Positions 20,801 through 34,068 are shown, counted from the first letter of the stretch. The stretch is DNA of 56,406 nucleotides from Chara braunii (GCA_003427395.1 BFEA01000454.1:1206214-1262619), one strand, 5' to 3'. Notes: generated by a model not told the origin, from the letters alone. Translations and numbers: made by a program.

Positions 20801-22058
20801 GGTAGCTAACCAAGCTCTTTTTGATAACAAATTAATTAAGTCTGTGGCATGCACCCCCTTTTATACAAGTGAAAAGGGAGGGAGCTTTGCCAAGTCCTGG
20901 ATAGAAAAGGAAATTGTATATGTTAAACATCTATGGGATAATGACAATCAATCCTGGATTACTTATGAAGATATCAGAAAGAGACTTCCTCGACTACGGG
21001 CAGTTCAGGAGAATTTGAACGCAATATTGGAGGCTATCCCCAGACAGTGGAAGGGCTTACTGAAACAGGACTCATAACAGGGGCAAGGTACTTGGCTTGT
21101 GGACCCTACAGCCCCAAGAGTGGAGGAGGTACTGAGGGTGTTAGGTCCTGACATCCAACAAGGAATGAGGGTTGAATCTTGGGGGGTAGGACGTGAAGGT
21201 ATAAAAGGGAGAGAAATATCTTTTGTGAAAGAGAAGACTATATCAACGACAAGGCAACTTACAGAAGTAAGAGACTGGGTAAACGGGAGCAAGGACAAAC
21301 ACTGAGGCATCTTATTGAGGGGAGAAGCTGAGTCCTTTAAAGTTGATCCAACCTTCTATGGATGGAAATCCAGAGAGGGAAAACAACCCCCCATGCTTTT
21401 CTATGGGACCAGGACGGGGGCAGAAGTACGCCGCCTGAAGAGAGAGAGACTAGAGGACGTGGCGATACGCAGACTTCATAAGCTTCAAGGGACAACAGAG
21501 AGAGTTCCGGACTTTCCTCAACTTTGGAAAACTTTGATGAAAATCCCTTCCCAAAAGCAGGCTAGCCTGATGTGGACTAAATCCATGCAAGTAACGACCT
21601 CGGCACTTCGGTTACATACCAGAGTCATGGAATTGAGTATCACCTGCAGGCGTTGCAATTGGGGATGGGAATCGACGGAACACCTATGGTTATATTGCCC
21701 CCTGGCTGACGAGCTCTGGATGTGGTGGCAATCAATTTGGAATGAACAAGTGGGTTCTGCATGGGAATGGTCAGATAACTGGATTTTGTTTGGAATCCTG
21801 CCTGAGAAGGTAAAGATGTATGAAGGTTGGGGTTATGCGGCGCTGATTTGTAGAGGGATGCTGATGGAGGTGCTGTGGAAGGCCCGAAATGCCCAAGTAT
21901 TTAGAGATGAAAAGACTGCTATTCAACAACAGAGGACAATGGTGAAATCATTGCTCAGACTGACTATTCTAGCTGAGTGGAGGCAGGCCAGACAAAGGTC
22001 TGGTCGAGGAAAATACTGGTTTAATAAGACTTGGACACTCAAAGAATTTTTTTTGTAA
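17855..22058 (+). pseudogene. LINE B1 ORF2: endonuclease-reverse transcriptase
   Basis: About 1400 codons from ATG 17855. Domains in order: apurinic-type endonuclease (ASWNVRGLGG, IQETKLN, LGDLN, SDHHPV; residues 1-250); a linker; reverse transcriptase (GKCPGLDGLPVELY, NYRPISVLNVTYK, LLLDMEKAYDKVG, RQGCPLAPLLFV, ALADDLT; ~480-760); and a zf-RVT zinc motif CRRCNWGWESTEHLWLYC (C-x2-C-x8-H-x4-C) near 1270. No RNase H domain is visible. The frame is intact to 19575, then a 1-base shift in a C-run and at least seven stops follow, including TGG-to-TAG at about 19735 and TGG-to-TGA at 20484-20486. The protein would nick target DNA and copy LINE RNA in place. Confidence 0.9.
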
Positions 22059-22456
22059 GATCCTCCCTGATGGTAAGCTCTGGCTGGCCCCTTGGTTGAG
22101 CGACTAATGGTTATTGACCTAGAGATCGTGTTAGATCTCGAGGGTGGAAACCAGCTAACAAGGTGACCCGCTTCGGACAGGAGATACACGACAGTTCTTG
22201 ATTTAAAGATAGAATCTTTCGTAAGAGAGCTGTCTAGGGCCTAAGAAGGAGTTAGGGGAAGCGGGAGTATACACCCATTTTTACTGTGCATCAAGTGATA
22301 ATTTTTTTTTTTTTTTTTTTTTTTTTGGAAAGTTGTTTGAGGAGCTAAAGGGACCCTGGACCCGGTTTCCAGGCAGATAAGGATTTATTTGGAACAACTG
22401 ATTTAGGAAGGAGACGATATTAATAAGCTAAACTGGCTGAGGCTGCCAGGATAACT

Positions 22457-22485
22457 CCGGGTTGAATTGTGAGGTCCCCGGCCTC
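22457..22485 (+). other. 3'-terminal RNA motif of LINE B1
   Basis: CCGGG-N9-GAGG-TC-CCCGG-CCTC, the same interleaved-helix order as in family A, located 35 bases before the poly(A) tail. Confidence 0.7.
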
Positions 22486-22520
22486 GATTTAAATTGCTCT
22501 AATAAAGTTATATGCTTTCC

Positions 22521-22551
<31 letters not shown>

Positions 22552-22555
22552 GATA

Positions 22556-25500
22556 CTACTTCAACCATGCACATAATTCTAGCTTTTCGTCTGAGTTCAC
22601 AGTAACCAACCAATTTGAGCCCTTTCCCTGACCCCAAGTCCTAACAAACCATCTAAACCCTTTTCCGACTGTCAAATCCTTACTGTTCTTTCTATTCCAA
22701 TCCGCCTTTATGAAGTACTTCGATCTCGTACGAATGCTTAACTTAACCTCCGAGTCTGAGGTGCCTTTACCCTGGAACACTGCCCTGTTTCTTATGTCCC
22801 AAATCACTGAACAAATGATAGCTCTACAGGCTTGAGCCACATAATTAACTCCTTCCGAGGGGCACAGATTGTCTGGGAGAAGGCCTGTTAAGGCCCAAAC
22901 ACGATCCCATTCCTAGTCCCAAGTTGCGAAGTCTTTCCAGTGTACTGCCCACCAATCCCAGATTCTCTTAGAAGCCGGACAGTCCCACCACAAGTGAGAC
23001 GTGGATTCGAAAGGCCCGACACAACGTTTGCATTTAAGTTGGATTTCCAGGCCTTTGCTTGCCAACCATACCGCTGAGGGTGTGACCAACAACGACAGCT
23101 GCCACAAAATGGCCGCATGTTTCTGTGAAGGTAAGTTCTTGAGTTGCACCCACAACCTTTTGTTGGATATCAATACCTTCTCACCTAGCCCCGGTAACAT
23201 TTTTTCCCATCTTTCTGCCGCAACCACTGCAGGTTGTCTGGGAGGCAGAAGAATCTTTGATGTAGCCCTCATTTCGTCCAGAGGCAATGTCGAGCCTTGT
23301 TTACCCAGACCTTTCCAACCCCATGCACCTGGGTCCAGCCTCCGTTGTGCAATCGGCAGATCCAACCGAGAGGTCACACACTGTCTATCGTTCTCCTCCC
23401 AACATTCCTGCACTCTAACTTGTTTCAGAGTTGTGCCAACAGGGCACGGAGAATCAGACTGGTCCAGGAGTAAACAATGTGTGCCCTCCTATTTCACCCA
23501 CTTCTGGAAAGTCCGGTCACCCCCTACTGACAGGCTTATCAACTTCCAGTAATCTGGCTTTGATATGTCTACACTGGTTATGTACCACGTACCAGGTGGG
23601 TCCCCCACCTCAGGATCCAGAAGATAATGCTAAGCTTGAGGAATTGCCTGAATTAGCTTCTCCCTTTTTTCTCCTACAGAGTGGAGACCTGGCAATTTAC
23701 TCCGAAGAGCTTCTTCTGTTACCCAGTTACTAAACAGAGGGTCCCAGATATCCCGGATGCGAAGGACCCCTTTTTTGATCCATGCATCCCCAAACGAGCC
23801 GGGTGCCCGATTGACTCTGAATCTGTTGCCTTCCTGATCACACACCGCAGGGTTATCAAAAAGGGGTTGATTCAGTACTTCTTCCTCAGTTACAGGAGCT
23901 ATCCACATGTCAGGCTTGAATTTTCTCCATGACTTGATAATATCCGACCACAACTTAGACCGTAACCTCCTATTAAGAAATGATTCAAGTTGGAGGCATA
24001 ACCAAACATCTTCTTGGCGCTCCAGTTCCCATTCCCTCGCTAATATGTGCTCCCCCAATAGGACCCAATGCTCAGAGCCATTACTGTTGATAGCTTTGAG
24101 GACCCAACCGGCCAGTTGCAGACTATTATGACGTGCCGGATCAGTAATGCCCAGGCCACCCTCTTCTCATGGTTGGGCCAATAACTCCCAAGCCACCTTA
24201 GCTAGACAACCTTCTTCTGGCTCTGCAGAGGGCTTCCACAAAAACTTTGTGGACAAACTTTTAGTCTACGTAATCAGAGATGAACTCAACAGGCGGACAG
24301 AGCCCACAAAGCTAAGTAGAGACATCAACGAAGTGTTAAGCACCAGGGCTCTACCAAAAAGAGAAAGATGAGGAGCCGACCCCCACGAGCGCCTTTTGCT
24401 CATTATTCTGTTCTGCAGAATTTCCTCTTGCTTGTCTTGACAGGCTTCCATAGCCACCATGACCCCCAGAAACCGTTCAGCCTCTCCTCTTTTGACCCGT
24501 TTCATACCCCAGTCCATGGCTAACGTCATTGAGTGAGGTCGAAAAGAAACTGACTTATGCCAGTTTACTGCAGCCTCCGAAAACAAGGAATACTCATCCA
24601 ACAATTGCTTAAAGGCCTCCAAGGAATCAGGATTGTTTGCGCAGACCGCAAAAAGGTCATCAGCCAAGGCCTTCACTTTACATTCACTGTTTCGGAGCGC
24701 AAGGCCCACAATTTCCAGCCGGTGTCTGATGTTCGAGGTGATTACTTCCAATTGGAGAACAAAAAGGAGGGGTGCCAATGGGCAACCCTGCCTTAATGAC
24801 TGCGTGAGGTGAAGGGCCCCAACAGAAAACCATTTACCATTACCGTTGCCGTGGCCTGAGTGTACATTGCCACTACCCACTTACAAAAATTCTCCCCAAA
24901 ACCCATGTGGCGCAGTGTGGTTAACACGAAACTCCAGTTAACCCGATCATAAGCCTTCTCTAAGTCTAGAAAAAGGACAGAGAGAGGCCTTTCTTCCACT
25001 TCAACAATCTCCAGAACTTCAATCGCGGTAATGATATTGTCAAAAATAGATCGCCCCTGCACGAAGGCAGCTTGGTCTCGCCCAACCAGACACGGTAGAT
25101 ATTTGGCCAATCATTTAGCTAATGCCTTAGCTAAAGTTTTATAGGAAACATTCAATCTGGAGATTGGCCTCCAATTGCTGATCTCGTCACTTTCCCCTTT
25201 TTTATAAAGTAAGGTAATAACCCCGTGCCATAGACTGGATGGCAACGCGTCCCCCATTGAGACATTGTTATAAAACTGCAACAGCGGTTTCGCCAACTCA
25301 GTCCACAACGAGTCGTAAAATTCTACAGTCATACCATCAGAGCCTGGGGCTTTCCCCTTTGCCATGACCTTTATCGCCTGCCTGAGTTCCAAGTCTGTGA
25401 TTGGTCTGTCGAGATCCAAGCGACCTTCCTGGGGCAGTCTAACGTCAACTAAGTCCCAGAGATCAGTGAGATGAGATTGACCTGTTGCCTGCTCAAGCTA

Positions 25501-26809
25501 ACTACGCCAAGATGTTAAAATGTCTCTAAAATAGAGTTCCGCATAGCCGCACATATCAGTTGAAGTATTTGCCACCGGTGCTACTTTATTGAACAGATGT
25601 TGAAGTGCTTTCATTTGCTTTTGCTAAGACCGCGGTAGTAATCGTTGGAAAGTGGACTTTGTCATCCTGTCCCCCACTACAATATCTTTCATAGATAAAA
25701 TTTTTGACCACCTCTCAGACTTGGCAATCTGAAAGTCATCTAAACGCTGCAACCTACCCGCTCGCTCCTTACTCCACCAATGAGACTCTAGGGACCTTGG
25801 AGGGAACTGGGCAATCACGGACTCAGCCTCCTGTACCAGCTTCTGAAGCTTAGCTTCCTCCTTGTTGAGCTGTAAGGCCCTGATTCGCGAAAAGACACTG
25901 AGCATGTCTGATAAAAAATACACAAATGCATCCCACCAATCCCTTTCCGATAAAAAACAGTTGTTTCCTCCTTGACCAAAGATCCGTCTGATTGATAAGC
26001 CATTGTCTCACCCCTGGGTCCCTAATAACTAGATCGTTCAATCTCAAAATTCCCTTCCCCCTTTCAAGACCTTCTTCCCACAAAAATTGGAAAATCACAG
26101 GGCTATGGTCAGAAAAGGGTCCTGGTTGTGTGGAGACGTCAAGAGTATTCTCCTAGATTTCCCGTTCTGCCAGAAAGAAGTCTAGACGACGCGGAGCTAC
26201 CTGGCGGCCCGACTCTAACTGAGACGAGTACCAAGTATATCCTGGGGCGGTAGGGTTCGTTGACCTGAATGGATCAGACAGGTCTAATTCCAACATCACA
26301 TCCAGCACCGCATCCAAATCTTTGTCGGGTTTACTCTCGCTAAATAGCGGGTTTGCATCATCCAAAGCGACATTCCAATCACCCGCTATGATGAGGTTAT
26401 CCACCCTCGGCAGGTAATCCCTTAGTCTGTCGAAGAAGTCCACCCTCTCTGTCTGTACAGCTGACGCATAAATAGTAGCAACCGCCCATGGCACACCTCC
26501 TGTCCGGAACTTAATCCACGCCCACTTATCTAGCTGATCAAAATTATAATCTTCAATACTAGCATCCAAATTACGATGGACCAAGATTGTCACTCCCCCT
26601 CTAGATTCCACAGCGGGAGCCCAAATCTGGGGTCCATCCCACCAAGCTCCCAATCCTGCAACCTTATCTTCATCCAACTTAGTCTCCTGAATACATGCAA
26701 CTTGAATTTTGTTGGAATGGATCCATGATTTCAGCCTGTTCTTCTTCCTTCGTCCCCCTGTATCCCCCAAACCCCGAACATTCCATGTAGCTACCTTAAC
26801 CCTATGCAT
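22556..26809 (-). pseudogene. LINE A2 ORF2: endonuclease-reverse transcriptase
   Basis: About 1418 codons from ATG 26809 (MHRVKVATWNVRGLGD) to the stop at 22556. Endonuclease: TWNVRG, IQETKLD, AGDWN. Reverse transcriptase: GKAPGSDGMTVEFY, NWRPISRLNVSYK, AAFVQGRSIFDN, LDLEKAYDRVNW, RQGCPLAPLLFV and ALADDL. C-terminal zinc motif CKRCVGPFESTSHLWWDC near 23030, then a conserved tail ending LCAWLK. Catalytic residues are present, but frameshifts near 25920 and 24830 and stops near 26153, 25624, 25111, 24266, 23630 and 22913 silence it. The ATG overlaps the ORF1 stop by 8 bases, which suggests coupled translation in the active parent. Confidence 0.9.
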
Positions 26810-28944
26810 CTCCTACTCCCCTTCCCTGCCCTGATTGGATGTGGAGAGAAATAAACTGCGAGCAAGAAGGAATGGGAGCAATGACCGATGACGAACCGGT
26901 GTCCCACCTCTGCGTGAGACAATTATAAAACGCATAAGAGGAGAGAGATCGCAGTTTTGAAAGCTTCGTACTGATTTTTTCCAAGACCGAAGCATCGATA
27001 TCCCCCATGATTTAAACCCTGGACAACTCCGGATGATCTTCTTTTGCCAGCCAGTCCAAAGGAAAAAGCGACAAACCACATCACATCAGACGGGCCAGAG
27101 ATTCCTGTGTAATTCTTGCATCTATTAGTGGGGTGAAAAACTTCACTCTAACTCCAGGTCTTTCAACAAAAATTCTCGGAGCGGGGACATCCGGGACATT
27201 TCTTACCGCAATATCGCTGCAGTATAATCTCCGAGTAATGTTAACGATGTCCAGCGGCAGGGGCGGATTCGCTATTGGCTGAGAGGGAAGCCTCATCACC
27301 AAGGAAGAGTCCGCTAAGGTTTCCGCCCATGCGAGGGTAAATACGCCCTCCTGAGTTGCCACAAAAAGGAGCGGGAGAAGATACTTCGCCCATTCACGAT
27401 CCGTAGCCTTCACTCCCGTTGGTTGCCGACTTCTCTTCCCAATTGCGGTAACTTCCTGTACCTGTTGAGTACTTCTATGTCCTCGCTGAGCCTGCGACGC
27501 AACTTCGTAGGCGTCAACCTTGACTTTACAGCCTCATGTTTTGTGCCCTGAGTCACATCCGAGCCATCCACTTGCGAAGAGGAAGATGCTTTTCCTGAGT
27601 ACTTGTTCCTTCGGTCCGCCTCTGGATCCTCACGTTGACTTCTCCTAGCAGCATCCAGCAGGGCATCCATACCGCCCAACCCTGGCGAAAACATAGGGTT
27701 TTGCCTAAGCAACACGCCCTGGGACGGACATTGAGAGGAGTCACCACCAATTGCCCCCGGAGCGAGCTTCCCATTATACGTGGGGGGCTTTCTTCGTTGC
27801 TCCTCTGACCTAGTAGACCTCCTGGATCTTGTAGAGCGTGCATCCGAACGACTTGCCGGAGACGGATGCCTACCCCCTTGACTGAGTTGAGGACTGCTCG
27901 ACTCCGTACGCCTGCCTCTCCCCTCACTGGGCTGCGTACCGGAGGTCGAACTCGAAGCTGAGCTTGGGGTTGGACTTTGGTGCCGTGTTGGACTTGGATT
28001 TCGACGACGAGCCGTGCGTATGCAGTCAACCGCCAAATGAAAATAACGCCTACACGTGCTGCACCACGGCGTGAGTGCATTTGCCACCTTCAACTCGATG
28101 AGTTGACCCTAGGAGATTAGTTCCTTTACACTTGATAAAAACTCCAGGTCAATGTCCATTCGGACGTTAATCAATTGTGGAGTACGTGCATCCTTCTCGG
28201 AAGGATACACCTTCTGTACCGTACCAATAGCCTGTTCCACCGCTGATTCCAGGTAGCAATATGCATCTACTGGAACATCCAATATACGAACCCAAAAATA
28301 ATTTCTCTCCGCCTCATTCTTTGCCTCCCGAATCTCCACCTTGGTCATCCAAGGTTTGAAGATAATGTGGTGCCATCTCCCTCGAAGTGCAACTCGAGAC
28401 TCTTGCTCATCTAACATCCACTCCACCACCCTCCTGTCTATCGCAACGTACGAGAGCACGTTGCTGGATTCAATACACACACGACCTCTGGTGATTGATG
28501 GGTCAAACCTCCCCCCCCCAACCAAATATTTTCATAAGCTCTAATTACATCTTCCTTCATCTTTTTCGGGAGATTTTTCGATCCTTCCTGAAAAATTACT
28601 GTTACCGTTCTCTCTTTCAACCACTTCACTTTGATTTCATCCAACGAAGGATTCAACGTGAAATGAGCGTTCGGACCCTCCACCTTCATCTCTCCTATAT
28701 CCCAACCTGATGGCAGCATGCCAGCATCGAAGCATCTCGACAACATCTCCCTAACTCGCTCCTCCCCGATCCAATAATTCGTTTGCGAAGGAGGGGGGGA
28801 ACGATTTTGGTTATCCCTTTCATCCTCCACCCCCACTTGGATGCCAGGCGTGCCAGCTACCTCTTCAGCTCCAACCATACCAATATTTCCGCCCAATGGG
28901 GGCACCGCGTCCGTTGAAGCCTTCTGCCCCTCATCAACCTCCAT
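26802..28944 (-). pseudogene. LINE A2 ORF1: RNA-binding gag-like protein
   Basis: About 714 codons from ATG 28944 (MEVDEGQ); the homologous MEVE start exists in A3, which is why I chose it over the upstream Met at 28995. Order: acidic N-terminus with NYWxxEERVREML, DUF4283-like domain (KWLKERTVTVIFQEG, IIFKPWMTKVEI, YFWVRILDVPVD), zinc knuckle CSTCRRYFHLAVDC, Ser/Arg-rich linker containing NPMFSP, and a C-terminal domain (REWAKYLLPLLFVATQ, FFTPLIDARITQE, YNCLTQRWDTG). Broken by a frameshift in a G-run near 28515, stops at about 28109 and 27081, and a frameshift near 27412. In A3 the G-run position reads through normally. Confidence 0.87.
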
Positions 28945-29328
28945 CGTCGACCTGTTAACCTCACCCAACCCCAGCGCAGGTTTAACTATAATCAAAGAAG
29001 TGATTACAGAATGCCTGTCGGTAATCCCAATGCCCTAAAAGTTCCTGGATAAATTTCGAAACCAGCTTGAAGGCTAAGTTATTAACTCCTTAACTATCAC
29101 TTCCATCACCAGTAATTAACCACCGGTTGAGCGAATATCCCAATCTCAAACGACGGCCTAGGGCTAGCCTATCCTCACTGTTGAGTCAGACATAGCTGAA
29201 CTTCACGTGCAAGACAACTCACGTATCCTACCATGGCGGCAGGCCGTAAGCGGCTAGAACGGCAGACGCCGGTAGCGGCGGGACCGAGCGCTATTTTTGC
29301 GCCGTGAACCGACGCACCCCCCCGCCTG
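28945..29328 (-). promoter_or_regulatory. LINE A2 5' UTR / internal promoter region
   Basis: Non-coding leader. In sense orientation its first ~80 bases (CGGTTCACGGCGCAAAA, TAGCGCTCGGTCCCGCCGC) match the leader of LINE A3, while the middle has diverged. Conservation at the extreme 5' end fits a LINE internal promoter, but no promoter element can be proved from sequence. Confidence 0.6.
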
Positions 29329-29342
29329 GGGGACCAGCTTCT
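29329..29342. repeat. target-site duplication of LINE A2, right copy
   Basis: GGGGACCAGCTTCT, identical to 14017-14030; it marks the junction back into the LINE A3 3' UTR. Confidence 0.92.
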
Positions 29343-29804
29343 GATCGTCGTATCTAGGCAAAAACTGCAGGCCTATTCCCCACAGAAGAAAACCGAAAAC
29401 TTGTACTGAGACCTCTACTCTTATCAAGATCCGTAACTCGAGCTCTCTGCTCTTCAACAGATCTCCTGAGTAACAAAAAAAAACAGATAAAACCAAACAG
29501 CACTAATGCATATACCCTAACAATTGCTGCACAGGTCTAAAACGGCCTGTTAATACACCATCACAATGTGACACTCCAACCCCTTTCCCAAAACTACTAA
29601 GTTGTAGCCTGCTAAATCTGCCTGTCTCCTGTGGCTGGTAAAACCGAGTGTCCTGGTTATTCCTGCAACTTAAAAGTTTTTCCCAAAAAACAATATATTA
29701 CAACTGGAAGGAACTAAATCCCACTCAAATAACTTTTAAGTGATAGATCCTACCACCTGTACTTATTGAACTACTTCTACAACTAAAAAAAATTATTATA
29801 TTAC
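29343..29804 (-). other. LINE A3 3' UTR, proximal part
   Basis: Continues the 3' UTR whose distal end is at 13912-14016. It shares the phrases CCAGGACACTCGG and the TGCCTCC-type box with the 3' UTR of LINE A2. No coding region. Confidence 0.75.
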
Positions 29805-32800
29805 TTATTGCTTCAACCAGTTACAAAATACCAGCTTCCCTTCCGGGCCAATTGTGACCAACCACATGGAGCCCCTGCTTGCTCCCCAAGTTCTGGGAAA
29901 CCACCTTGGTATTTTTCCCCTTGGCTGTCTCGTGCTGTTCCTTCTGCACCAATCTGCTTTGATATATTGTCTCAGCTTGGAACAAATTGTAGCTTTGGTT
30001 TCCCTGTCTGAGAAACCCTTTCCTTCGAACATAGTCTTGTTTCTGATTTCCCAAATCGTCGAGCATATAATAGCCCTACAAGCCTGCACCACGTAACCCA
30101 CCCCTTCCAATGGGTGTACATGTCACGGAAGCAGTCCCAACAGAGCCCAGTCTCTGTCCCAATCCCAGTCCCATGCTGCAAAACCCTTCCAATGATTGAC
30201 CCACCATGTCCAAATACGTTTAGATGCAGGACAGTCCCACCAAAGGTGGGTTGTCGATTCAAAGGGCCATGTGCATCTTTTGCACCAACCAGACCGCTAA
30301 CGGTGTTACCAGAAGTGACAATTGCCAAAGAATGGCTACATGTCTCTGGGACGGAAGGTGCTTGAGTTGTTTCCAAAGGATGCATATAGTCCTTAGCACT
30401 GCTTCTCTCGAGCCAATGATCTGACCATTCCATCTTTCCACTGCCACAACTTCTGGTCTTCTTTCTGGAAGTAACAATTCAGTGGTGGACCTCATTTCTG
30501 CCATTGGCAGCATTGCACCCTCCTTACCTAGGCCACGCCATCCCCAAGCGGACACATCCAGCTTACGCTTAGTCAGGGGCAAGTCCGACGATGAGATAAC
30601 CTTATAGATCTCCTCCTTGTTGCATTCTTCCTTAACTCTAATCTGTAGCAGTGGGACTCCCAATGGAGGGGTACACTCCTCTTCCTCTTAGTCACTACTG
30701 CATTCACTGTCCTCCTCCCCTAAACATACACATGACAACTGCGTAGAAAACGGTGTCCTTCTCCATTCTTGAAAGGATTTAGATCCATCCATCTTGTACT
30801 TGATCAGCTTCCAGTAGACCGGCAGATCAGGCTGTTCTTGGGTGATGTACCAAGTTCCGGGGGGGTCTACTGCTTCCGGTGACAATAATTCTTTCCACCT
30901 TTGGGGAATTGCGTCAATGAGTTCCGTTCTCTTCTCTCCCACATTTTGCAGGTGTTCCAAACGCTTTTTCAGTTCAGGCAAAGATAACCAATTCCCCAAG
31001 ATTTCGTCCCAGAGATCTTTTATTCTAAGAACCCCCCCCCGTATCCATCTGTCTCCAAACATGCCAGGTGCCTTGTTCGCTCTAAAGCTATCGCCTTTTT
31101 GGTCCCGGATGAAAGGGTTATCAAACAGCGGTTGACTGAGCACCTCTACCTTTGTGACCGGTTGAGACCACTCAGTAGGCTTGACTTTTTTCCAGGCTTT
31201 TATCACATCTGCCCAGAATTTCGATTGAATCTTCCTGTTTATGAAAGATTCGAGTTGAAGGTATACATCCACCTCCCGCGAGAGACCCCATTCCGCTGCT
31301 AAAATATGTTCACCCATCTCAACCCAGTGTTCCAGTCCCTCACTACTAGAAGCCCGGATTATCCAAGTAGCAAGTTGCAGGCAGTTCCTTCTGAGTGGAT
31401 CTTCCACTCCCAGACCCCCATTTTCCCGTGGTTGAGAGACAAGTTCCCATGCGACCTTCGAGATGAAGTCGTGCTCCTGTTCTGCTTTTGGTTTCCAAAT
31501 AAACTTTGCTGCAATTCTCTTAGTGATTGCCAAAAACGAGAGGGACATCATATGAACCGAGCCAACAAAGTTTAGGAGGTAGAGGAGGGACGAGTTTACT
31601 ACTAGTGCACAACCAAACAATGAGAGGTGTGGTGCTGGGCCCCAGGCTTTGATTTTGGCAATCATACAGTTTTGCAAAATTTATTCCTGAGCATCCTGAC
31701 ATGAATCTAAAGAAATCAGAACCCCCCAAAACCACTCAGCTTCCCCCTTATTTATACAGTTCATACCCCAATCCGTTTGCAGGGTCATATTCTGTGGCAA
31801 AAAATAAATGGACTTCTTCCAGTTTACTGCAGCTTCTGAGAAGAGGGAATACTTGTCCAAGAGAAATTTGAGAGCACTTAGCGCAACTGGAGAGTTCTCA
31901 CAGATGACGAACAGGTCGTCTGCGAGTGCCTTGGCTTTACATTCACTATTTCTGAGCGCTAAACCCACTATCTCAGGTCGGCACCTGATGTTGCACAGAA
32001 TCACCTCCAACTGAATCACAAAAAACAATGGAGCCAGAGGGCATCCTTGGCGCAATGAACGAGTTAGGGGGAAGGGGTCTGACTGAAATCCATTGACCAT
32101 TACTGAGGCTGTAGAATGAGTATACAGAATTACCACCCATCTGCAAAATACTTCCCCAGATCTCAACTTCCTCAGAGTTGTGAGGACAAAACTCCAATTG
32201 ACTCTATCATATGCTTTTTCCAGATCAAGTAGCAAAACAACCAGAGGTCGTTCTTCCTTTTCCATGATTTCCAACATTTCGATTGCAGTTACTATGTTCA
32301 CAAAAATGGACCGTCCTTGTACGAAAGCCGCCTGATCATGAGCGACCAGTCCCGGTAGGTACCTAGCTAACCGCCTTGCGAGCGTTTTTGCTAGGATTTT
32401 ATACGAAACGTTCAATCTGGAAATTGGTCTCCAGTTCTGAATATCAGCTTGATCTCCCTTTTCGTACAGAAGAGTGATAATGCCATGGCACATGCTGGGT
32501 GTTAGTTCACCACCTGTTAAAACATCATTATACATTTTCAGCAAAGTGTCTGTGCATTCCGACCAAAACTCATCAAAGAACTCCACTGTTAATCCATCTG
32601 AGCCTGGGGCTTTGCCCTTAGCCATCGATCTTAATGCTAGTCCGACTTCCTCATTCGTAAGTGGTCGATCGAGATCTAATCGGCCTGCTTGACTGAGCTA
32701 TGTCTCCATCACATCCCAGAGGTCCGTCTTATGCTGTTGTCCCGACTCCAGTTCCATAGGGCTCCGTCGGGATGTGAGAATGTCCCCAAAGTATGCTTCT

Positions 32801-34068
32801 GAGTACGAACACATAGTTACTGAGGCCGTAGCAATCGGGGCATTCTCATGAAACGGGTGCCTTAGCGATTTCATCTCATGGTGGGAAAAGCGGGGTAGCA
32901 GTCTCTGGAATGTGGTTTTAGTCATGCGGTCCCCGACTATTATGCCTTTTACAGTCAGAATTTCCTTCCACCTATTGGACTTCTTATCATGTAGTTCGTC
33001 CCATTTCTGCATCCTTTCTGCCCGGACTATACTCCACCAATGGACGTCTATCGATCGCTGTGGTAAAACTGCGATTACAACTTCAACCTCGTCTATAGAC
33101 TTTTTAATCTTTGCTTCCTCCTTGTTATCGTGGAGAGCCAGGATTCGGGAAAAGACACTGAGTGTGTCAGAAATAAAGAACATACATGCATCCCACCATG
33201 CATTCTCTGTGGCAAACAACTGTTTCTTATCCAACCAGTTTTTCAGCTGAGCACTAACCCAATCTCTGATACCTTGTTCTTTTAAGATTTCACTATTTAA
33301 CCTGAAGGTACCCTTGCCTCTTTCGGGAGCTTCTCCCTAGTGGATACTCAGCGTAATTGGGCTATGGTCAGAGAGTGGGTGAGGTTGTGCAAACACACTA
33401 ACTGTATTTTCCAGAAAATTCTTGCTGGTCAAGAAGAAATCTATCCTACGAGGGACAATACTCCTGCCTGCCAACAACTGAGATGAATACCACGTGTATC
33501 ATTGATCTACAGGATTAATCAGTCTAAATGGGCCGGAGAGGTCCAGTTCAGTCACCAGATCTATAAGCGCATCTAGGTCCTTACCTGCTTTCTGCTGATG
33601 AAATAGGGGGTTCACATCATCCAACGAAAGATTCCAATCCCCTCCCATTATTATTTCATCCACGTCTGGCAAGTTATCAATCAACAGATGTAAGAACTCT
33701 CTACGTTCCGCTCTAACAGTTGGTGCATAAACCGATGTTACTGCCCATTCTTTACCCGCTGTTGAGAACTTTACCCACGCCCATCTGCCCTGTTGATCAA
33801 AATCGTGATCCAGAATGATCGCATCCAAGTTTCTGTGAATCAGGATAGCAGTCCTTCCCCTCGATTCTACCGCTGGCGCCCAAACCTGTGGACCGTCCCA
33901 CCATGCACCCAAGGACATTATCTTATCCTGATCGAGTTTAGTCTCTTGTAGACAGAGGATAGAAATGCGTTCCTTGTGTAACCACGTCTTCAATTTAGCT
34001 ATTTTATTACGGCCTCCCGTGTCTCCTAGGCCTCGAATATTCCATGAAGCAACTTTAATTAGGTGCAT
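29805..34068 (-). pseudogene. LINE A3 ORF2: endonuclease-reverse transcriptase
   Basis: About 1421 codons from ATG 34068 (MHLIKVASWNIRGLGD) to 29805. Endonuclease motifs SWNIRG, LQETKLD, GGDWN; then SDHSPI in the interrupted stretch near 33360. Reverse transcriptase near residues 480-770: GKAPGSDGLTVEFF, NWRPISRLNVSYK, AFVQGRSIFVN, LDLEKAYDRVNW, RQGCPLAPLFFV and ALADDL. A zf-RVT motif sits near 30270 and a conserved tail ends LVFCNWLKQ. One frame runs from 34068 to about 30270 with only five stops (about 33499, 33340, 32698, 31681, 30688), so this is the least damaged family A polymerase here. Its ATG overlaps the ORF1 stop by 14 bases. Confidence 0.9.

Larger units (their letters stand above)
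14510..22546 (+). mobile_element. LINE family B copy B1, full length
   Basis: About 8.0 kb on the + strand between AAACCGATA repeats: 5' leader (14510-14994), ORF1, ORF2, 3' UTR with an internal T-run (22303-22326), an AATAAA signal (22500-22505) and a poly(A) tail (22521-22549). The leader includes a fragment resembling a MITE end (14595-14630), so the true family 5' end could be nearer 14730, with the extra bases transduced from upstream or inserted later. Both ORFs are damaged, so it is non-autonomous now. Confidence 0.88.
14031..29328 (-). mobile_element. LINE family A copy A2, full length, interrupted by LINE B1
   Basis: Flanked by the 14-bp duplication GGGGACCAGCTTCT, with a poly(T) run to 14054. 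Order on the minus strand: 5' UTR (28945-29328), ORF1, ORF2, 3' UTR (22547-22555 joined to 14055-14509), tail. LINE B1 sits in the 3' UTR a few bases after the ORF2 stop. Net length is about 7.3 kb, the same as A3. Its first ~80 transcribed bases match those of A3, indicating a complete 5' end. Confidence 0.93.
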
